NCBI RefSeq assembly: GCF_026162645.1
Contig: NZ_JAOTBE010000010.1
Span: 16,947 to 80,946 of the forward strand
DNA length: 64,000 nt
Direction: 5' to 3'
From: Paracoccus rhizosphaerae
GTDB taxonomy: Bacteria; Pseudomonadota; Alphaproteobacteria; Rhodobacterales; Rhodobacteraceae
Shown: positions 47,784-55,889 of the stretch, piece after piece
Numbering within the stretch: position 1 is the stretch's first letter
Layout: each line of letters begins with the position of its first letter
Program-made: the position numbers and the translations under genes
The notes under the pieces: generated by a model
Databases searched by the model: none
What the model was told of the DNA's origin: nothing
The model's input: only the letters and a program-made list of their open reading frames with translations

Positions 47784-48509
47784 TCAGAGAGAGATGTTGA
47801 CGAAGCTGTCGCGCAGGGCGGCGGACCAGGCGGCGCTCATCTGCGCGAAATCGGGGTCGCCATCCTGGATGCGGCGGCGAATGGTGACGGCGCAGGCGCC
47901 GCGCTCGATCACGGCCAGATCCAGCGGCATGCCGACCGACAGGTTCGACCGCAGGGTCGAATCCATCGACAGCAGCACCGCCTTCTGCGCATCCGCCAGG
48001 TTCGTCTGCGGGGTGACGACGCGGTCAAGGATCGGCTTGCCGTACTTGTGTTCGCCGATCTGCAGGAAGGGCGTGTCGTCGGTCGCCTCGATGAAGTTGC
48101 CCTCGGGATAGATCAGGAACATTCGCATGTCGCCGCCCTGCCGCTGCCCCGCGACGATCATGCTGGCCGAGGCCTGCTGTTTCAGGTCGCGGCATTGTTC
48201 TGCGATGTCGCGGCGCGTCCGGGACAGCGTGTCGCCGATGATCGTCGCCACCCGCAGCATCGTCGGCGCCCTGAGGATCGAAGTCGACTCGTCAGCCATC
48301 TCGTCCTCGATCGCCTCTTCCAGCCGGGCGATGGTCGTCTGCGTCACCGACAGCGACCCGGCCGTCATGATCGTGATGATCCGTTCACCCGGATTTTCGA
48401 AGAAGAACATCTTGCGATAGCAAGAGATGTTGTCGAGGCCCGCGTTGGTGCGCGTATCGGACAGCAGCACCAGCCCGGCGTCCAGTTTCAATCCGACGCA
48501 ATAGGTCAT
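47784..48509 (-). CDS. Anbu, proteasome-like Ntn peptidase homologue
   Basis: A 241-residue protein of the Anbu ('ancestral beta-subunit') family (COG3484), related to proteasome and HslV subunits. The start MTYCVGLKLDAGLVLLSDTR leaves Thr as residue 1 after Met removal. The second catalytic Asp is at position 17, and a Lys falls near position 32-33, as in active beta subunits. Anbu forms rings or open helices; its substrate is not known. The ATG follows GGAAAG. The three genes upstream on the same strand (ATP-grasp, alpha-E, transglutaminase-like) are its classic neighbours. Confidence 0.92.
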   Translation of the reverse strand: MTYCVGLKLDAGLVLLSDTRTNAGLDNISCYRKMFFFENPGERIITIMTAGSLSVTQTTIARLEEAIEDEMADESTSILRAPTMLRVATIIGDTLSRTRRDIAEQCRDLKQQASASMIVAGQRQGGDMRMFLIYPEGNFIEATDDTPFLQIGEHKYGKPILDRVVTPQTNLADAQKAVLLSMDSTLRSNLSVGMPLDLAVIERGACAVTIRRRIQDGDPDFAQMSAAWSAALRDSFVNISL

Positions 48510-48640
48510 CGGCGGTCTTTCCAAGCATAAGTCCAGCAGGCACAGTAGGCCCGCAGGAACGGTGCCGCAATGCGAAAGCTGTCACGGGTCTGTCAGGGGC
48601 CTTGGTCGGGGCGCCTTTATGGAGCGACACGGCAGGCGGC

Positions 48641-48678
48641 GCAAATTGCCCCACCGACCCACGATGGGGTGCAATTGC
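48641..48678 (-). terminator. Imperfect hairpin between transglutaminase-like gene and Anbu
   Basis: GCAAATTGCCCCA and TGGGGTGCAATTGC can pair with one or two bulges to give about 12 base pairs around an 11-base loop. There is no T-tract. It lies 70 bases after the transglutaminase-like stop, inside a 238-base spacer where I see no gene. It may weaken read-through or stabilise the upstream mRNA. Confidence 0.45.
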
Positions 48679-48747
48679 AGCGTGGGACGCTAGCATGGCG
48701 CTTTGTCGTGAGGGCCCGGCAGGACGTTCGGACGCCTGACCTGCGGC

Positions 48748-49560
48748 CTACTGCGCCATCTCTTCGACCTGGACGCGGACGTCCAGCTCCTCGGCCCCGG
48801 TGCCAAGCGCCACGCCCCTGATCGGGGCCGCGTCGGCGGCGTCGGTGCCAGAGCCGAGCCTGACATAGCGTTCGTCGGGGCAGCATCGGTTGGCGGCGTC
48901 GAAGCCCACCCAGCCCAGCTGGCCGACATGGATCTCGGCCCAGGCATGGGCGGCGTCATGCGCCTTGCCGTCAATCGTGGAATGCAGATAGCCCGAGACA
49001 TAGCGCGCCGGCAGCCCCCTTGCGCGGGCCAGCGAGATCAGCGCATGGGCATGGTCCTGGCAGACCCCCTCGCCCAGGGCCAAGGCTTCGGCGGCGGTGG
49101 TCCCTGACCGGGTGACGCCGGGGCGGAAGGCGATGCGGTCGCCGACCAGGTGCGACAGCTTGTGCGCCAGGTCCAGCGGGTCGGCGCCGTCAGCCTGGCG
49201 GGCAAGGTCCTGCAGCGCATCGTCGGCCTTCGTGGCATCGCTGTCGCGCAGATAGACCATCGGGTGGATCGTCTCTCGGTGGCCGCGCAGGACACCTGCG
49301 GTGTCGCGCGTGTCGATGCGGCCGGCGATGCGGACGGTGACCTCCTCGGCGGGGCCGCGGACGGTCCAACCCTCGATCCAGTCGCCGGCGCCGTCGCGGA
49401 AGCCGGGGCCGCGGATGCCGCCCGACACCTCGATCAGCCATTCATGGGTCTTCTGCCCTTCGAAGGCGGAGGGGGTCAGCCGCAGGCTCTGCACCAGGTT
49501 CCGGATGGGGCGGGCATAGCGATAGACGGTCTCGTGGGAAATCCGCAGCTTCATCGTCAT
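48748..49560 (-). CDS. Transglutaminase-like cysteine protease (Anbu locus)
   Basis: A 270-residue protein with an N-terminal bacterial transglutaminase beta domain (LRISHETVYRYARPIRNLVQ) and a papain-like transglutaminase core. The catalytic triad is Cys167 (GEGVCQDHAHA), His205 (DAAHAWAEI) and Asp221 (WVGFDAANR). Such proteins more often hydrolyse or ligate peptide bonds than cross-link Gln and Lys. The start overlaps the alpha-E stop (ATG within four bases). It belongs to the ATP-grasp/alpha-E/transglutaminase/Anbu set. Confidence 0.93.
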   Translation of the reverse strand: MTMKLRISHETVYRYARPIRNLVQSLRLTPSAFEGQKTHEWLIEVSGGIRGPGFRDGAGDWIEGWTVRGPAEEVTVRIAGRIDTRDTAGVLRGHRETIHPMVYLRDSDATKADDALQDLARQADGADPLDLAHKLSHLVGDRIAFRPGVTRSGTTAAEALALGEGVCQDHAHALISLARARGLPARYVSGYLHSTIDGKAHDAAHAWAEIHVGQLGWVGFDAANRCCPDERYVRLGSGTDAADAAPIRGVALGTGAEELDVRVQVEEMAQ

Positions 49561-50513
49561 ACCCCTCCCAGAAGGTAATCCTGGTGAACCAGGTTCGACA
49601 CTTCGGCCAGTTCACGGATGAACCAGCTGAGGAACTCGTGCAGGCCCTCATCGAAGATCATGTCGATGTCGCGGCCCTGCAGCGCGGCCAGCACCTCGCG
49701 CCCCTTGTCGCGCGCGGTCGTCGGCACCCCCTCGCCATAGCGCCGCGCCAGCCCCTCGAGTTGCCAGACGGATTCATAAAGCGAGGTGATCAGCGACCTC
49801 GGGCTTTCGCCGTTCAGGATCAGGAAATCAGCGACCTTTTCGGCCGTGATGTCGCCACCATAGGCCCAGTGATAGGATCGGTGCGCCGACAGCGCGCGCA
49901 GGATCACCTGCCACTGATAGGTGTCGAGGCCAGATCCCGCGAACTCGATCCTGGGCAGCAGGACGAAATACTTGACGTCCAGAAGCCGCGCGGTCGCGTC
50001 GGCCCGTTCAAGACCGTAACCCAGATTCATGAAGTGCCAGCCGTCGTTGCGCAGCTGCGTCGCGTTGATGGCGCCGCGCACGGTCGAGGTGTGGCCGGTG
50101 GTGAAATCGGTCAGGAGACCCGTGTCGAGGCTTGCGCGCGGCTGGCGCTCGATCTTGCGCAGGTCCTGATAGGCCATGTTCAGCGCATCCCAGACCTGGC
50201 TGGTCAGCGCGGTCCTGACGATGCGCCCGGCCTCGCGCGCCTTTTCAAGGCAGCAGGCCACCGATGAGGGATTGTCGCGGTCGAAGAAGATGAACTCCTC
50301 GATCTTTTCTTGGGTAACGGTGCCATGCTTCTCGGCGAACAGCCGCGCCGTCCCAGAAGCCTGCAGAAGCGAGTTCCATTCGTTCTGGTATCCCGCCTCG
50401 GTGTTCGGCAGCAGGGTGATGCGCTGGCCCACGTCCAGCAGGCGGGCGGCGGTTTCGGCGCGTTCCAAGTGGCGGCCCATCCAGAACAGGTTCGAGGCGG
50501 TGCGGCTGAGCAT
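49557..50513 (-). CDS. Alpha-E domain protein (Anbu locus)
   Basis: A 318-residue, all-helical protein of the alpha-E family (COG2307). The conserved start MLSRTASNLFWMGRHLERAE and a second internal block RGAINATQLRNDGWHFMNLG with LERADATARLLD are visible. Two similar helix-rich halves suggest an internal repeat. Function is unknown; it nearly always sits beside a circularly permuted ATP-grasp enzyme. An ATG six codons upstream overlaps the ATP-grasp stop (ATGA), but AAGGA before the inner ATG and family alignment favour the start given. Confidence 0.9.
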   Translation of the reverse strand: MLSRTASNLFWMGRHLERAETAARLLDVGQRITLLPNTEAGYQNEWNSLLQASGTARLFAEKHGTVTQEKIEEFIFFDRDNPSSVACCLEKAREAGRIVRTALTSQVWDALNMAYQDLRKIERQPRASLDTGLLTDFTTGHTSTVRGAINATQLRNDGWHFMNLGYGLERADATARLLDVKYFVLLPRIEFAGSGLDTYQWQVILRALSAHRSYHWAYGGDITAEKVADFLILNGESPRSLITSLYESVWQLEGLARRYGEGVPTTARDKGREVLAALQGRDIDMIFDEGLHEFLSWFIRELAEVSNLVHQDYLLGGV

Positions 50514-50527
50514 CGTGTTCCTTCCCC

Positions 50528-51937
50528 TCATTCCGACAGGACCCAGGTGTCCTTGACGCCCCCGCCCTGCGACGAGTTCACGACCAGCGATCCCTCGCGC
50601 AGCGCCACGCGGGTCAGGCCGCCCGGAACCAGCTCGATCCGGTCGCCGCAGAGGCAATAGGGCCGCAGGTCCACGTGGCGGGGCGCGATGCCTTCCTCGA
50701 CGAAGGTGGGGCAGGTGGACAGGGCCAGCGTCGGCTGCGCGATATAGTTCGACGGATCGGCTTGGATCTTGGCGCGGAACGCCTCGATCTCGTCGGCGGT
50801 AGATTTCGGGCCGACCAGCATGCCATAGCCGCCGGACCCGTGGACCTCCTTCACGACCAGTTGGGGCAGGTGGTCCATCACGTACCGGTAATCGTCGTCC
50901 TTCCACAGCGTCCAGGTCTGGACGTTGTTCAGGATCGGCTCCTCGCCCAGGTAGAACCGCACCATCTCGGGGACGAAGGTATAGACCGCCTTGTCGTCGG
51001 CCACCCCCGCGCCGGGGGCCGAGCAGATCGACACCCCGCCCGAGCGATAGACATCCATCAGCCCCGGCACGCCCAGCATCGAATCGGGGCGGAAGCACAG
51101 CGGGTCCAGGAACGGGTCGTCGATCCGGCGATAGATCACGTCCACGCGGCGCGGCCCGGTCGTGGTGCGCATGTAAACGAACTCTCCATCGACGAACAGG
51201 TCCTGCCCCTCGACCAGTTCGACCCCCATCAGATTCGCAAGGAAGCTGTGTTCGTAATAGGCGCTGTTGAAATGGCCCGGCGTCAGGATCACGCAGGTGG
51301 GCCGGTCGCGGCACTTGGCGGGGGCCACCGATTCCAGCGTCCGGCGCAGAAGTTCGGGATACTGGTCGACCGGCTCGATCCGGTTGCCGCGGAACAGCTG
51401 CGGGAACATCCGCATCATGATCTCGCGGTTCTCCAGCATGTAGCTGACGCCCGAAGGCGTGCGGCAGTTGTCCTCCAGCACATAGAATTCGTCCTTGCCG
51501 GTGCGGACCAGGTCGATGCCGATGATATGGGAATAGACCCCGCGCGGCGGTACCACGCCCACCACGGCCTTTTCATAAGCGTCGTTCTGGTAGACCAGGC
51601 GGGCCGGGATGCGGCCGGCGCGGATGATCTCTCCGCGGCCATAGACGTCGCGCAGGAAGGCGTTCAGGGCGCGGGCGCGCTGCTTGATGCCGCGTTCCAG
51701 CTTGCGCCATTCGGCCTGCTCGAAGACGCGGGGCATCATGTCGAAGGGGATCAGCCGGTCTGGGTCGCCCCCCTCGCCATAGACGGCGAAGGTGATTCCG
51801 ATGCGCCGGAACAGCGCCTCGGCTTCGGCCTGCTTCATCTGGCGAAAGTCGTCAGGCATCGTCTCGACCCAGTCGCGCAACCGGGCATAGGGATCCCTGA
51901 CGCGATCGCCTTCGTACATCTCGTTATATGAACTCAT
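50528..51937 (-). CDS. Circularly permuted ATP-grasp protein (Anbu locus)
   Basis: A 469-residue member of the permuted ATP-grasp family (COG2308), thought to ligate amino acids or peptides using ATP. Conserved blocks include PFDMMPRVFEQAEWRKLERG, LVYQNDAYEKAVVGVVPPRG, EDNCRTPSGVSYMLENR (binding-site Asn/Arg), VIYRRIDDPFLDPL, VVKEVHGSGGYGMLVGP (ATP lysine and glycine loop) and LVVNSSQGGGVKDTWVL at the C-terminus. The start MSSYNEMYEGDRVRDPYARL is usual. It is the first gene of a coupled set and may make the unknown product that Anbu and the transglutaminase-like protein process. Confidence 0.92.
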   Translation of the reverse strand: MSSYNEMYEGDRVRDPYARLRDWVETMPDDFRQMKQAEAEALFRRIGITFAVYGEGGDPDRLIPFDMMPRVFEQAEWRKLERGIKQRARALNAFLRDVYGRGEIIRAGRIPARLVYQNDAYEKAVVGVVPPRGVYSHIIGIDLVRTGKDEFYVLEDNCRTPSGVSYMLENREIMMRMFPQLFRGNRIEPVDQYPELLRRTLESVAPAKCRDRPTCVILTPGHFNSAYYEHSFLANLMGVELVEGQDLFVDGEFVYMRTTTGPRRVDVIYRRIDDPFLDPLCFRPDSMLGVPGLMDVYRSGGVSICSAPGAGVADDKAVYTFVPEMVRFYLGEEPILNNVQTWTLWKDDDYRYVMDHLPQLVVKEVHGSGGYGMLVGPKSTADEIEAFRAKIQADPSNYIAQPTLALSTCPTFVEEGIAPRHVDLRPYCLCGDRIELVPGGLTRVALREGSLVVNSSQGGGVKDTWVLSE

Positions 51938-52110
51938 GACCCCCCCATCTCCGCGTCCTTTCGCGGGTCTGCGTTGATCCAATGATCCGCACCCCGGACG
52001 TCGGAGTCCACAGTGGAACCGGAAAATCTGCCCGAGGGTTCCGCAAAGGCCAGGTTCGCCTGCCGCCGGAATGGGCAATCCGTCGGCAGGCTGCGTGTTC
52101 GCCGTGCAGG

Positions 52111-53286
52111 TCAGGCCAACTCGACCGCCAGCGCAGTGCCTTCGCCGCCGCCGATGCAGATGGCGGCCACCCCGCGGCGCAGGCCACGCGCCTGCAGGGC
52201 ATGGATCAGCGTCACGATGATGCGGGCGCCGGATGCCCCGATCGGATGGCCAAGCGCGCAGGCGCCGCCGTTGACGTTCACGCGGTCACGGGGCACCCCG
52301 GTGCGGGCCATGAAGGCCATGGGAACGACGGCAAAGGCCTCGTTCACCTCCCACAGGTCGACATCCTTCTTGGTCCAGCCGATGCGGTCCAGCAGCTTTT
52401 CGACGGCGGGCACGGGGGCGGTCGGGAATTGCCCCGGCGCCTGCGCGTGGCTGGCATAGCCGACGATCCGGGCAATAGCGTCCTGCGGATGCGCCGACAG
52501 CACCAGCGCCGCCGCCCCGTCCGAGATGGACGAACTGTTGGCCGCCGTCACCGTGCCGTCCTTGCGGAAGGCGGGCTTCAGGTGCGGGATCTTGTCGGGC
52601 CGCGCCTGTCCGGGCTGTTCGTCCGTGTCCACCACCCTGTCCCCGCCGCGCACGGATACGGTCACCGGCGCGATCTCGGCCGCGAAGGCGCCCGAGGCGA
52701 TGGCCTCCTGCGCGCGCGTCAGGCTGGCCAACGCATAGTCGTCCTGAGCCTGGCGCGAGAAGGCGAACTCGGACGCGCAATCCTCGGCGAAGGTGCCCAT
52801 CAGGCGGCCCTTGTCATAGGCGTCCTCGAGCCCGTCCAGGAACATGTGGTCCAGCGCCTGCGCATGACCCAGTCGCGCGCCCGCCCGCATCCGGGGCAGC
52901 AGGTAGGGGGCGTTCGACATGCTCTCCATCCCGCCGGCGACGACCAGGTCGGCATGGCCCGCCAGGATCATGTCGCCTGCCATCATGGCCGCCTGCATGC
53001 CGGATCCGCACATCTTGTTCAGCGTCGTCGCCGGCAGCGATTGCGGCAGGCCTGCGGCGAACCCGGCCTGGCGCGCAGGGGCCTGCCCCTGGCCCGCCGG
53101 CAGCACGCAGCCCATCAGCAGCGCTTCTGGCGCTTCTGGCGCTTCTGGCGCGATCCCCGCCCGCGACAGGGCTGCGGCAATGGCCGTCCCGCCCAGCTCT
53201 GCCGCGGTGGCGCCCGACAGCGCCCCCTGCAGCCCGCCCATGGGCGTACGCGCGGCGCCGCGCACGAAGATCTGTCGATTTGTCAT
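52111..53286 (-). CDS. Acetyl-CoA acetyltransferase (thiolase)
   Basis: A 391-residue thiolase of normal length. The nucleophilic Cys lies in LNKMCGSGMQAAM, the catalytic His in GHPIGASGARI, and the second Cys in AICIGGGEGTALAVE. It condenses or cleaves acetoacetyl-CoA (PHB synthesis, ketone or fatty-acid metabolism). GGAGG precedes the ATG. Near residue 45-55 the chain contains Ala-Pro-Glu three times in a row, encoded by a 9-base tandem repeat. No phaB or phaC is adjacent, so the pathway is not fixed. Confidence 0.93.
   Translation of the reverse strand: MTNRQIFVRGAARTPMGGLQGALSGATAAELGGTAIAAALSRAGIAPEAPEAPEALLMGCVLPAGQGQAPARQAGFAAGLPQSLPATTLNKMCGSGMQAAMMAGDMILAGHADLVVAGGMESMSNAPYLLPRMRAGARLGHAQALDHMFLDGLEDAYDKGRLMGTFAEDCASEFAFSRQAQDDYALASLTRAQEAIASGAFAAEIAPVTVSVRGGDRVVDTDEQPGQARPDKIPHLKPAFRKDGTVTAANSSSISDGAAALVLSAHPQDAIARIVGYASHAQAPGQFPTAPVPAVEKLLDRIGWTKKDVDLWEVNEAFAVVPMAFMARTGVPRDRVNVNGGACALGHPIGASGARIIVTLIHALQARGLRRGVAAICIGGGEGTALAVELA
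53121..53147. repeat. Three tandem copies of a 9-base repeat inside the thiolase gene
   Basis: GCGCTTCTG is repeated three times without change, in frame, encoding Ala-Pro-Glu repeats on the minus strand. Being a multiple of three, gain or loss of a unit would alter length without a frameshift. Its place in a surface loop of the N-terminal domain is inferred. Confidence 0.85.
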
Positions 53287-53316
53287 GGTTTCCTCCGGCT
53301 CTCCCGACCATCACGC

Positions 53317-53330
53317 TTACCGGATGGTAA
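53317..53330. promoter_or_regulatory. Dyad TTACC-GGAT-GGTAA in the thiolase/STAS divergent region
   Basis: A perfect 5-bp inverted repeat with a 4-base centre lies 31 bases before the thiolase start and 47 before the STAS gene. It is a plausible repressor site for one or both genes, for example of a TetR-type regulator, but no regulator is encoded nearby. Confidence 0.4.
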
Positions 53331-53376
53331 CCTTTCCCGTCTAGTCAGGCTGCACCAGCGCCGAAAGGACCCGATC

Positions 53377-53709
53377 ATGCAGTTCATCGTCGAAGACGTC
53401 GTCACCCATCTGGCCGTCAAGGTGACCGAGCCGCGGATCGACGCGGCCATCGCGACGCCCTTCAAGGACAAGCTGCGCGAGATCGTCGTCAAAAGCCGCA
53501 AACCCATCCATCTGGACATGGCCAGCGTGGACTTCATGGACAGCTCGGGCCTGGGCGCGATGATCGCCGTGCGTAAAAGCCTGCCGCAGAACCTGGGGAT
53601 GGTGCTCTGCGCGCTGACGCCGAACGTGGAGCGCGTCTTCCGCTTGACGCGCATGGACAGCGTCTTCGACATCCGCCCCCTCACCGCTCAGAAGGAGCAT
53701 CGTGAATGA
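53377..53709 (+). CDS. STAS-domain anti-sigma factor antagonist (RsbV/SpoIIAA-like)
   Basis: A 110-residue single STAS domain. The phosphorylation loop is FMDSSGLGAMIAVRKSL, with Ser as the likely target, preceded by the core strand IHLDMASVDF. In partner switching it binds the kinase encoded next and is inactivated by phosphorylation. AAAGGA precedes the ATG. The stop overlaps the kinase start (ATGA). No sigma factor is nearby, so the output may be a response regulator, a PhyR-like system or a secretion or glycan function. Confidence 0.9.
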   Translation: MQFIVEDVVTHLAVKVTEPRIDAAIATPFKDKLREIVVKSRKPIHLDMASVDFMDSSGLGAMIAVRKSLPQNLGMVLCALTPNVERVFRLTRMDSVFDIRPLTAQKEHRE

Positions 53710-54212
53710 CACCCATCGAACGGTCGGAGCCCAAGCGCAGCACCCGCGCGTCGGCGCAGGTCCAGCCGATGTTCCACCGCGTCCTCAGCGCCCAGCCCGA
53801 AACCGTGCGCGACACGCTGCAGGACGTCCGCCGTCGCTTTCAGGGCGAGGTCAGCGACGACACGCTCGGCCGGCTGGAGCTGGTGCTGGCCGAGGTGATG
53901 AACAACGTCGCCGAACACGCGCCCGCCGGAGCGGGCGCCCCGGACGACAGCGTCCGCCTGCCGGTGATCCATCTGTGCATCGTGCGCCACACCAACGGCT
54001 TGGCCTGTGCTCTGACCGATGACGGCGTGTCGCTGCCCGACGAATGCATCCTGCCGCGCAGCCTGCCCGCGCTGGTGATGGACGACCTGCCCGAAGGCGG
54101 TTTCGGCTGGTTCCTGATCCAGGACCTGACGCAGGCGCTGTGCTATTACCGTGAAAGCCAGCGCAACTATCTGGCCTTCAGCATCCCATTTGCACAGTCC
54201 GGCGCCGCGTGA
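53706..54212 (+). CDS. Serine-kinase/anti-sigma type ATP-binding protein (RsbW-like HATPase)
   Basis: A 168-residue GHKL ATPase without a histidine-kinase dimerisation domain. The N-box is in LVLAEVMNNVAEHAPA, and the Gly-rich lid is LPEGGFGWFLIQDL, preceded by LTDDGVSLPD as the G1 box. Such proteins phosphorylate their STAS partner and sequester a regulatory target. It is translationally coupled to the STAS gene. It meets hspQ tail to tail with seven bases between stops. Confidence 0.86.
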   Translation: MTPIERSEPKRSTRASAQVQPMFHRVLSAQPETVRDTLQDVRRRFQGEVSDDTLGRLELVLAEVMNNVAEHAPAGAGAPDDSVRLPVIHLCIVRHTNGLACALTDDGVSLPDECILPRSLPALVMDDLPEGGFGWFLIQDLTQALCYYRESQRNYLAFSIPFAQSGAA

Positions 54213-54219
54213 GCGACTG

Positions 54220-54561
54220 TCAGTTGACCGGCGCCGCCAGGAAATAGCGGCCGTCCTCGAAGGCACCGAACATGTCGCCGACTTCCGGATGGTCCAGCGG
54301 CTCGCCCGAACTGTCCAGTTCCAGATTCTGCTCCGAGACATAGGCGACATAGAAGGTTGCCTCGGTTTCGGCCAGAAGGTGATAGAAGGGCTGGTCCTTC
54401 TCGGGTCGCGAATCTTCGGGGATGGATTCGTACCACTCCTCGGTATTGGCGAATTCGGGATCGACGTCGAAGATCACGCCGCGGAAGGGGCGGTTGCGGT
54501 GCCGGACGACTTGGCCTAGGCAATATTTCGCAATGCGGCTTTGCACCTGGTAAGGCTGCAT
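54220..54561 (-). CDS. hspQ: Heat shock protein HspQ
   Basis: A 113-residue member of the HspQ/YccV family, a small beta-barrel protein that in enterics enhances Lon protease and binds hemimethylated DNA. Conserved blocks are RIAKYCLGQVVRHRNRPFRG, VIFDVDPEFANTEEWYESIP, DQPFYHLLAE and YVSEQNL. The ATG has GGAAG upstream. A GTG nine codons earlier is also open. A heat-shock promoter was not found upstream. Confidence 0.93.
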   Translation of the reverse strand: MQPYQVQSRIAKYCLGQVVRHRNRPFRGVIFDVDPEFANTEEWYESIPEDSRPEKDQPFYHLLAETEATFYVAYVSEQNLELDSSGEPLDHPEVGDMFGAFEDGRYFLAAPVN

Positions 54562-54636
54562 CGGGCGGCTTCCGTCATCCTGATTCACAGCCGGCCTTCT
54601 AGCGCGGCGGCCCTGGGCTGTCTACAGGCTGCCCCT

Positions 54637-55092
54637 TCAGGGGGCGCGGTCCTCGGGCAGAAGCGGCACCGTCGCCAGGGACATCTTGGCCGAGCCTTCG
54701 GTGACCTGCGCGCCATGCGCCAGATAGATCAGCACACGATTTTGGTCGTCATAGATGCGCCGCACCTCAAGCGACTTGAAGATCAGGGACCTGCTCTGGC
54801 TGAAGACTTGGTCGCCGTCCTCTCCGGGCGTCAGGCCGGAAGCGTCGATGGGGCCGGTGCGCGTGCATTCGATGGCGCTGTTCGAGGGGTCCTCGAACCA
54901 GTTCCCCTGGCTCAGTCGGTCCAGGACCGAGCGGCTGAAATAGGCCAGGTGGCAGGTGACGCCGGGAACCTCGGGGTCTTGGATCGCCTCGACGATGACG
55001 TCGTTTCCGACCCAGTCGACCCCGACCCGCGCGACCTCCTCGGCCTGGGCCGCAGTGGTCAGCATCATCGCGGCGGCAAGAACGGTGCGCAT
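54637..55092 (-). CDS. creA: CreA family protein
   Basis: A 151-residue periplasmic protein of the CreA family, whose function is unknown. It has a signal peptide (MRTVLAAAMMLTTAAQA) and the core blocks VGVDWVGNDVIVEAIQDPEV, GVTCHLAYFSRS and SQSRSLIFKSLEVRRIYDD. Two Cys residues (TCHL and ECTR) may form a disulfide. It lies three bases after the phosphatase gene on the same strand. Confidence 0.88.
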   Translation of the reverse strand: MRTVLAAAMMLTTAAQAEEVARVGVDWVGNDVIVEAIQDPEVPGVTCHLAYFSRSVLDRLSQGNWFEDPSNSAIECTRTGPIDASGLTPGEDGDQVFSQSRSLIFKSLEVRRIYDDQNRVLIYLAHGAQVTEGSAKMSLATVPLLPEDRAP

Positions 55093-55095
55093 CGC

Positions 55096-55818
55096 TTATT
55101 CCTTCTCCAGGGGGGCGCGGCCCTTGTCGGTCAGCAGATGGACAGCGCCCTTCTCGATGACGACCGCGCTCAGCGGCCGACCATAGGCGGCGCCGCCGTC
55201 CAGGTTCAGTCGGTTGGGATAGAGGGTCGGCCGCTCCAGCGCGGTGTGGCCGTGGACGACCAGCGGGCCGAAGTCCGCATTGCTTTCCAGAAAAGGCTTG
55301 CGGATCCAGACCAGGTCGTCCTCGGCCTGATCGCGCAGGTCGATGCCGGGCCTAATGCCAGCATGGACGACAAGGGCAAGCGGGTGCAGGAACCAGAGGG
55401 GCAAGGAAGCCAGGAATCGGGCATGGGCGGGCGGAACGGACTGCCGCGTGGCCTCCAGCAGCGCATCTCTGGGTTGGTCGGGGTCGACGCCATAGGACCG
55501 CAATGTCGCCGCCGCCCCCAGCCCCGGATGGTCCACCCAATGCTGCCCCGAGGACACGCCGGGGTCGATCCAGTCGGGCCGGTCGATGAAGGCGGGCAGG
55601 AAGCGATCATGATTGCCGCGGGTGACGATCCAGGGACGGCCAGCGTTCCGGCCGCGCAGCAGGTGTTCGACCACGCCGCGGGAATCGGGGCCACGGTCGA
55701 TCAGGTCGCCGACATGGGCGATCGTCGCGTCCGGCCCGCCGTCGTCGAAGATCCGCTGGTGCGCGGCCTTCAGAAGGTCCAGCTGCCCGTGAATATCGCC
55801 GATCGCATAGAGTCGCAT
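55096..55818 (-). CDS. PPP-family metallophosphatase (serine/threonine phosphatase-like)
   Basis: A 240-residue calcineurin-like phosphatase of the PrpA/ApaH type. The metal-binding motifs GDIHGQLDLL, GDLIDRGPDS and RGNHDRF are present in order, followed by a later VVHAGIRPG and VHGHTAL. Targets may be phosphoproteins or Ap4A-like nucleotides. It is upstream of creA with a three-base gap, so they likely share a transcript. Confidence 0.9.
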   Translation of the reverse strand: MRLYAIGDIHGQLDLLKAAHQRIFDDGGPDATIAHVGDLIDRGPDSRGVVEHLLRGRNAGRPWIVTRGNHDRFLPAFIDRPDWIDPGVSSGQHWVDHPGLGAAATLRSYGVDPDQPRDALLEATRQSVPPAHARFLASLPLWFLHPLALVVHAGIRPGIDLRDQAEDDLVWIRKPFLESNADFGPLVVHGHTALERPTLYPNRLNLDGGAAYGRPLSAVVIEKGAVHLLTDKGRAPLEKE

Positions 55819-55889
55819 CCGTCACCTGACCATCGCGCGCGGCAGGAAAGGTCCGCACGCCCCATGGCTAGGGGCGTGCGGCGGCAAGG

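Noticed and set aside
48570..48821. Possible small plus-strand gene in the spacer before Anbu
   Set aside because: It runs into the transglutaminase-like gene in antisense, lacks a ribosome-binding site and is Arg/Pro-rich.
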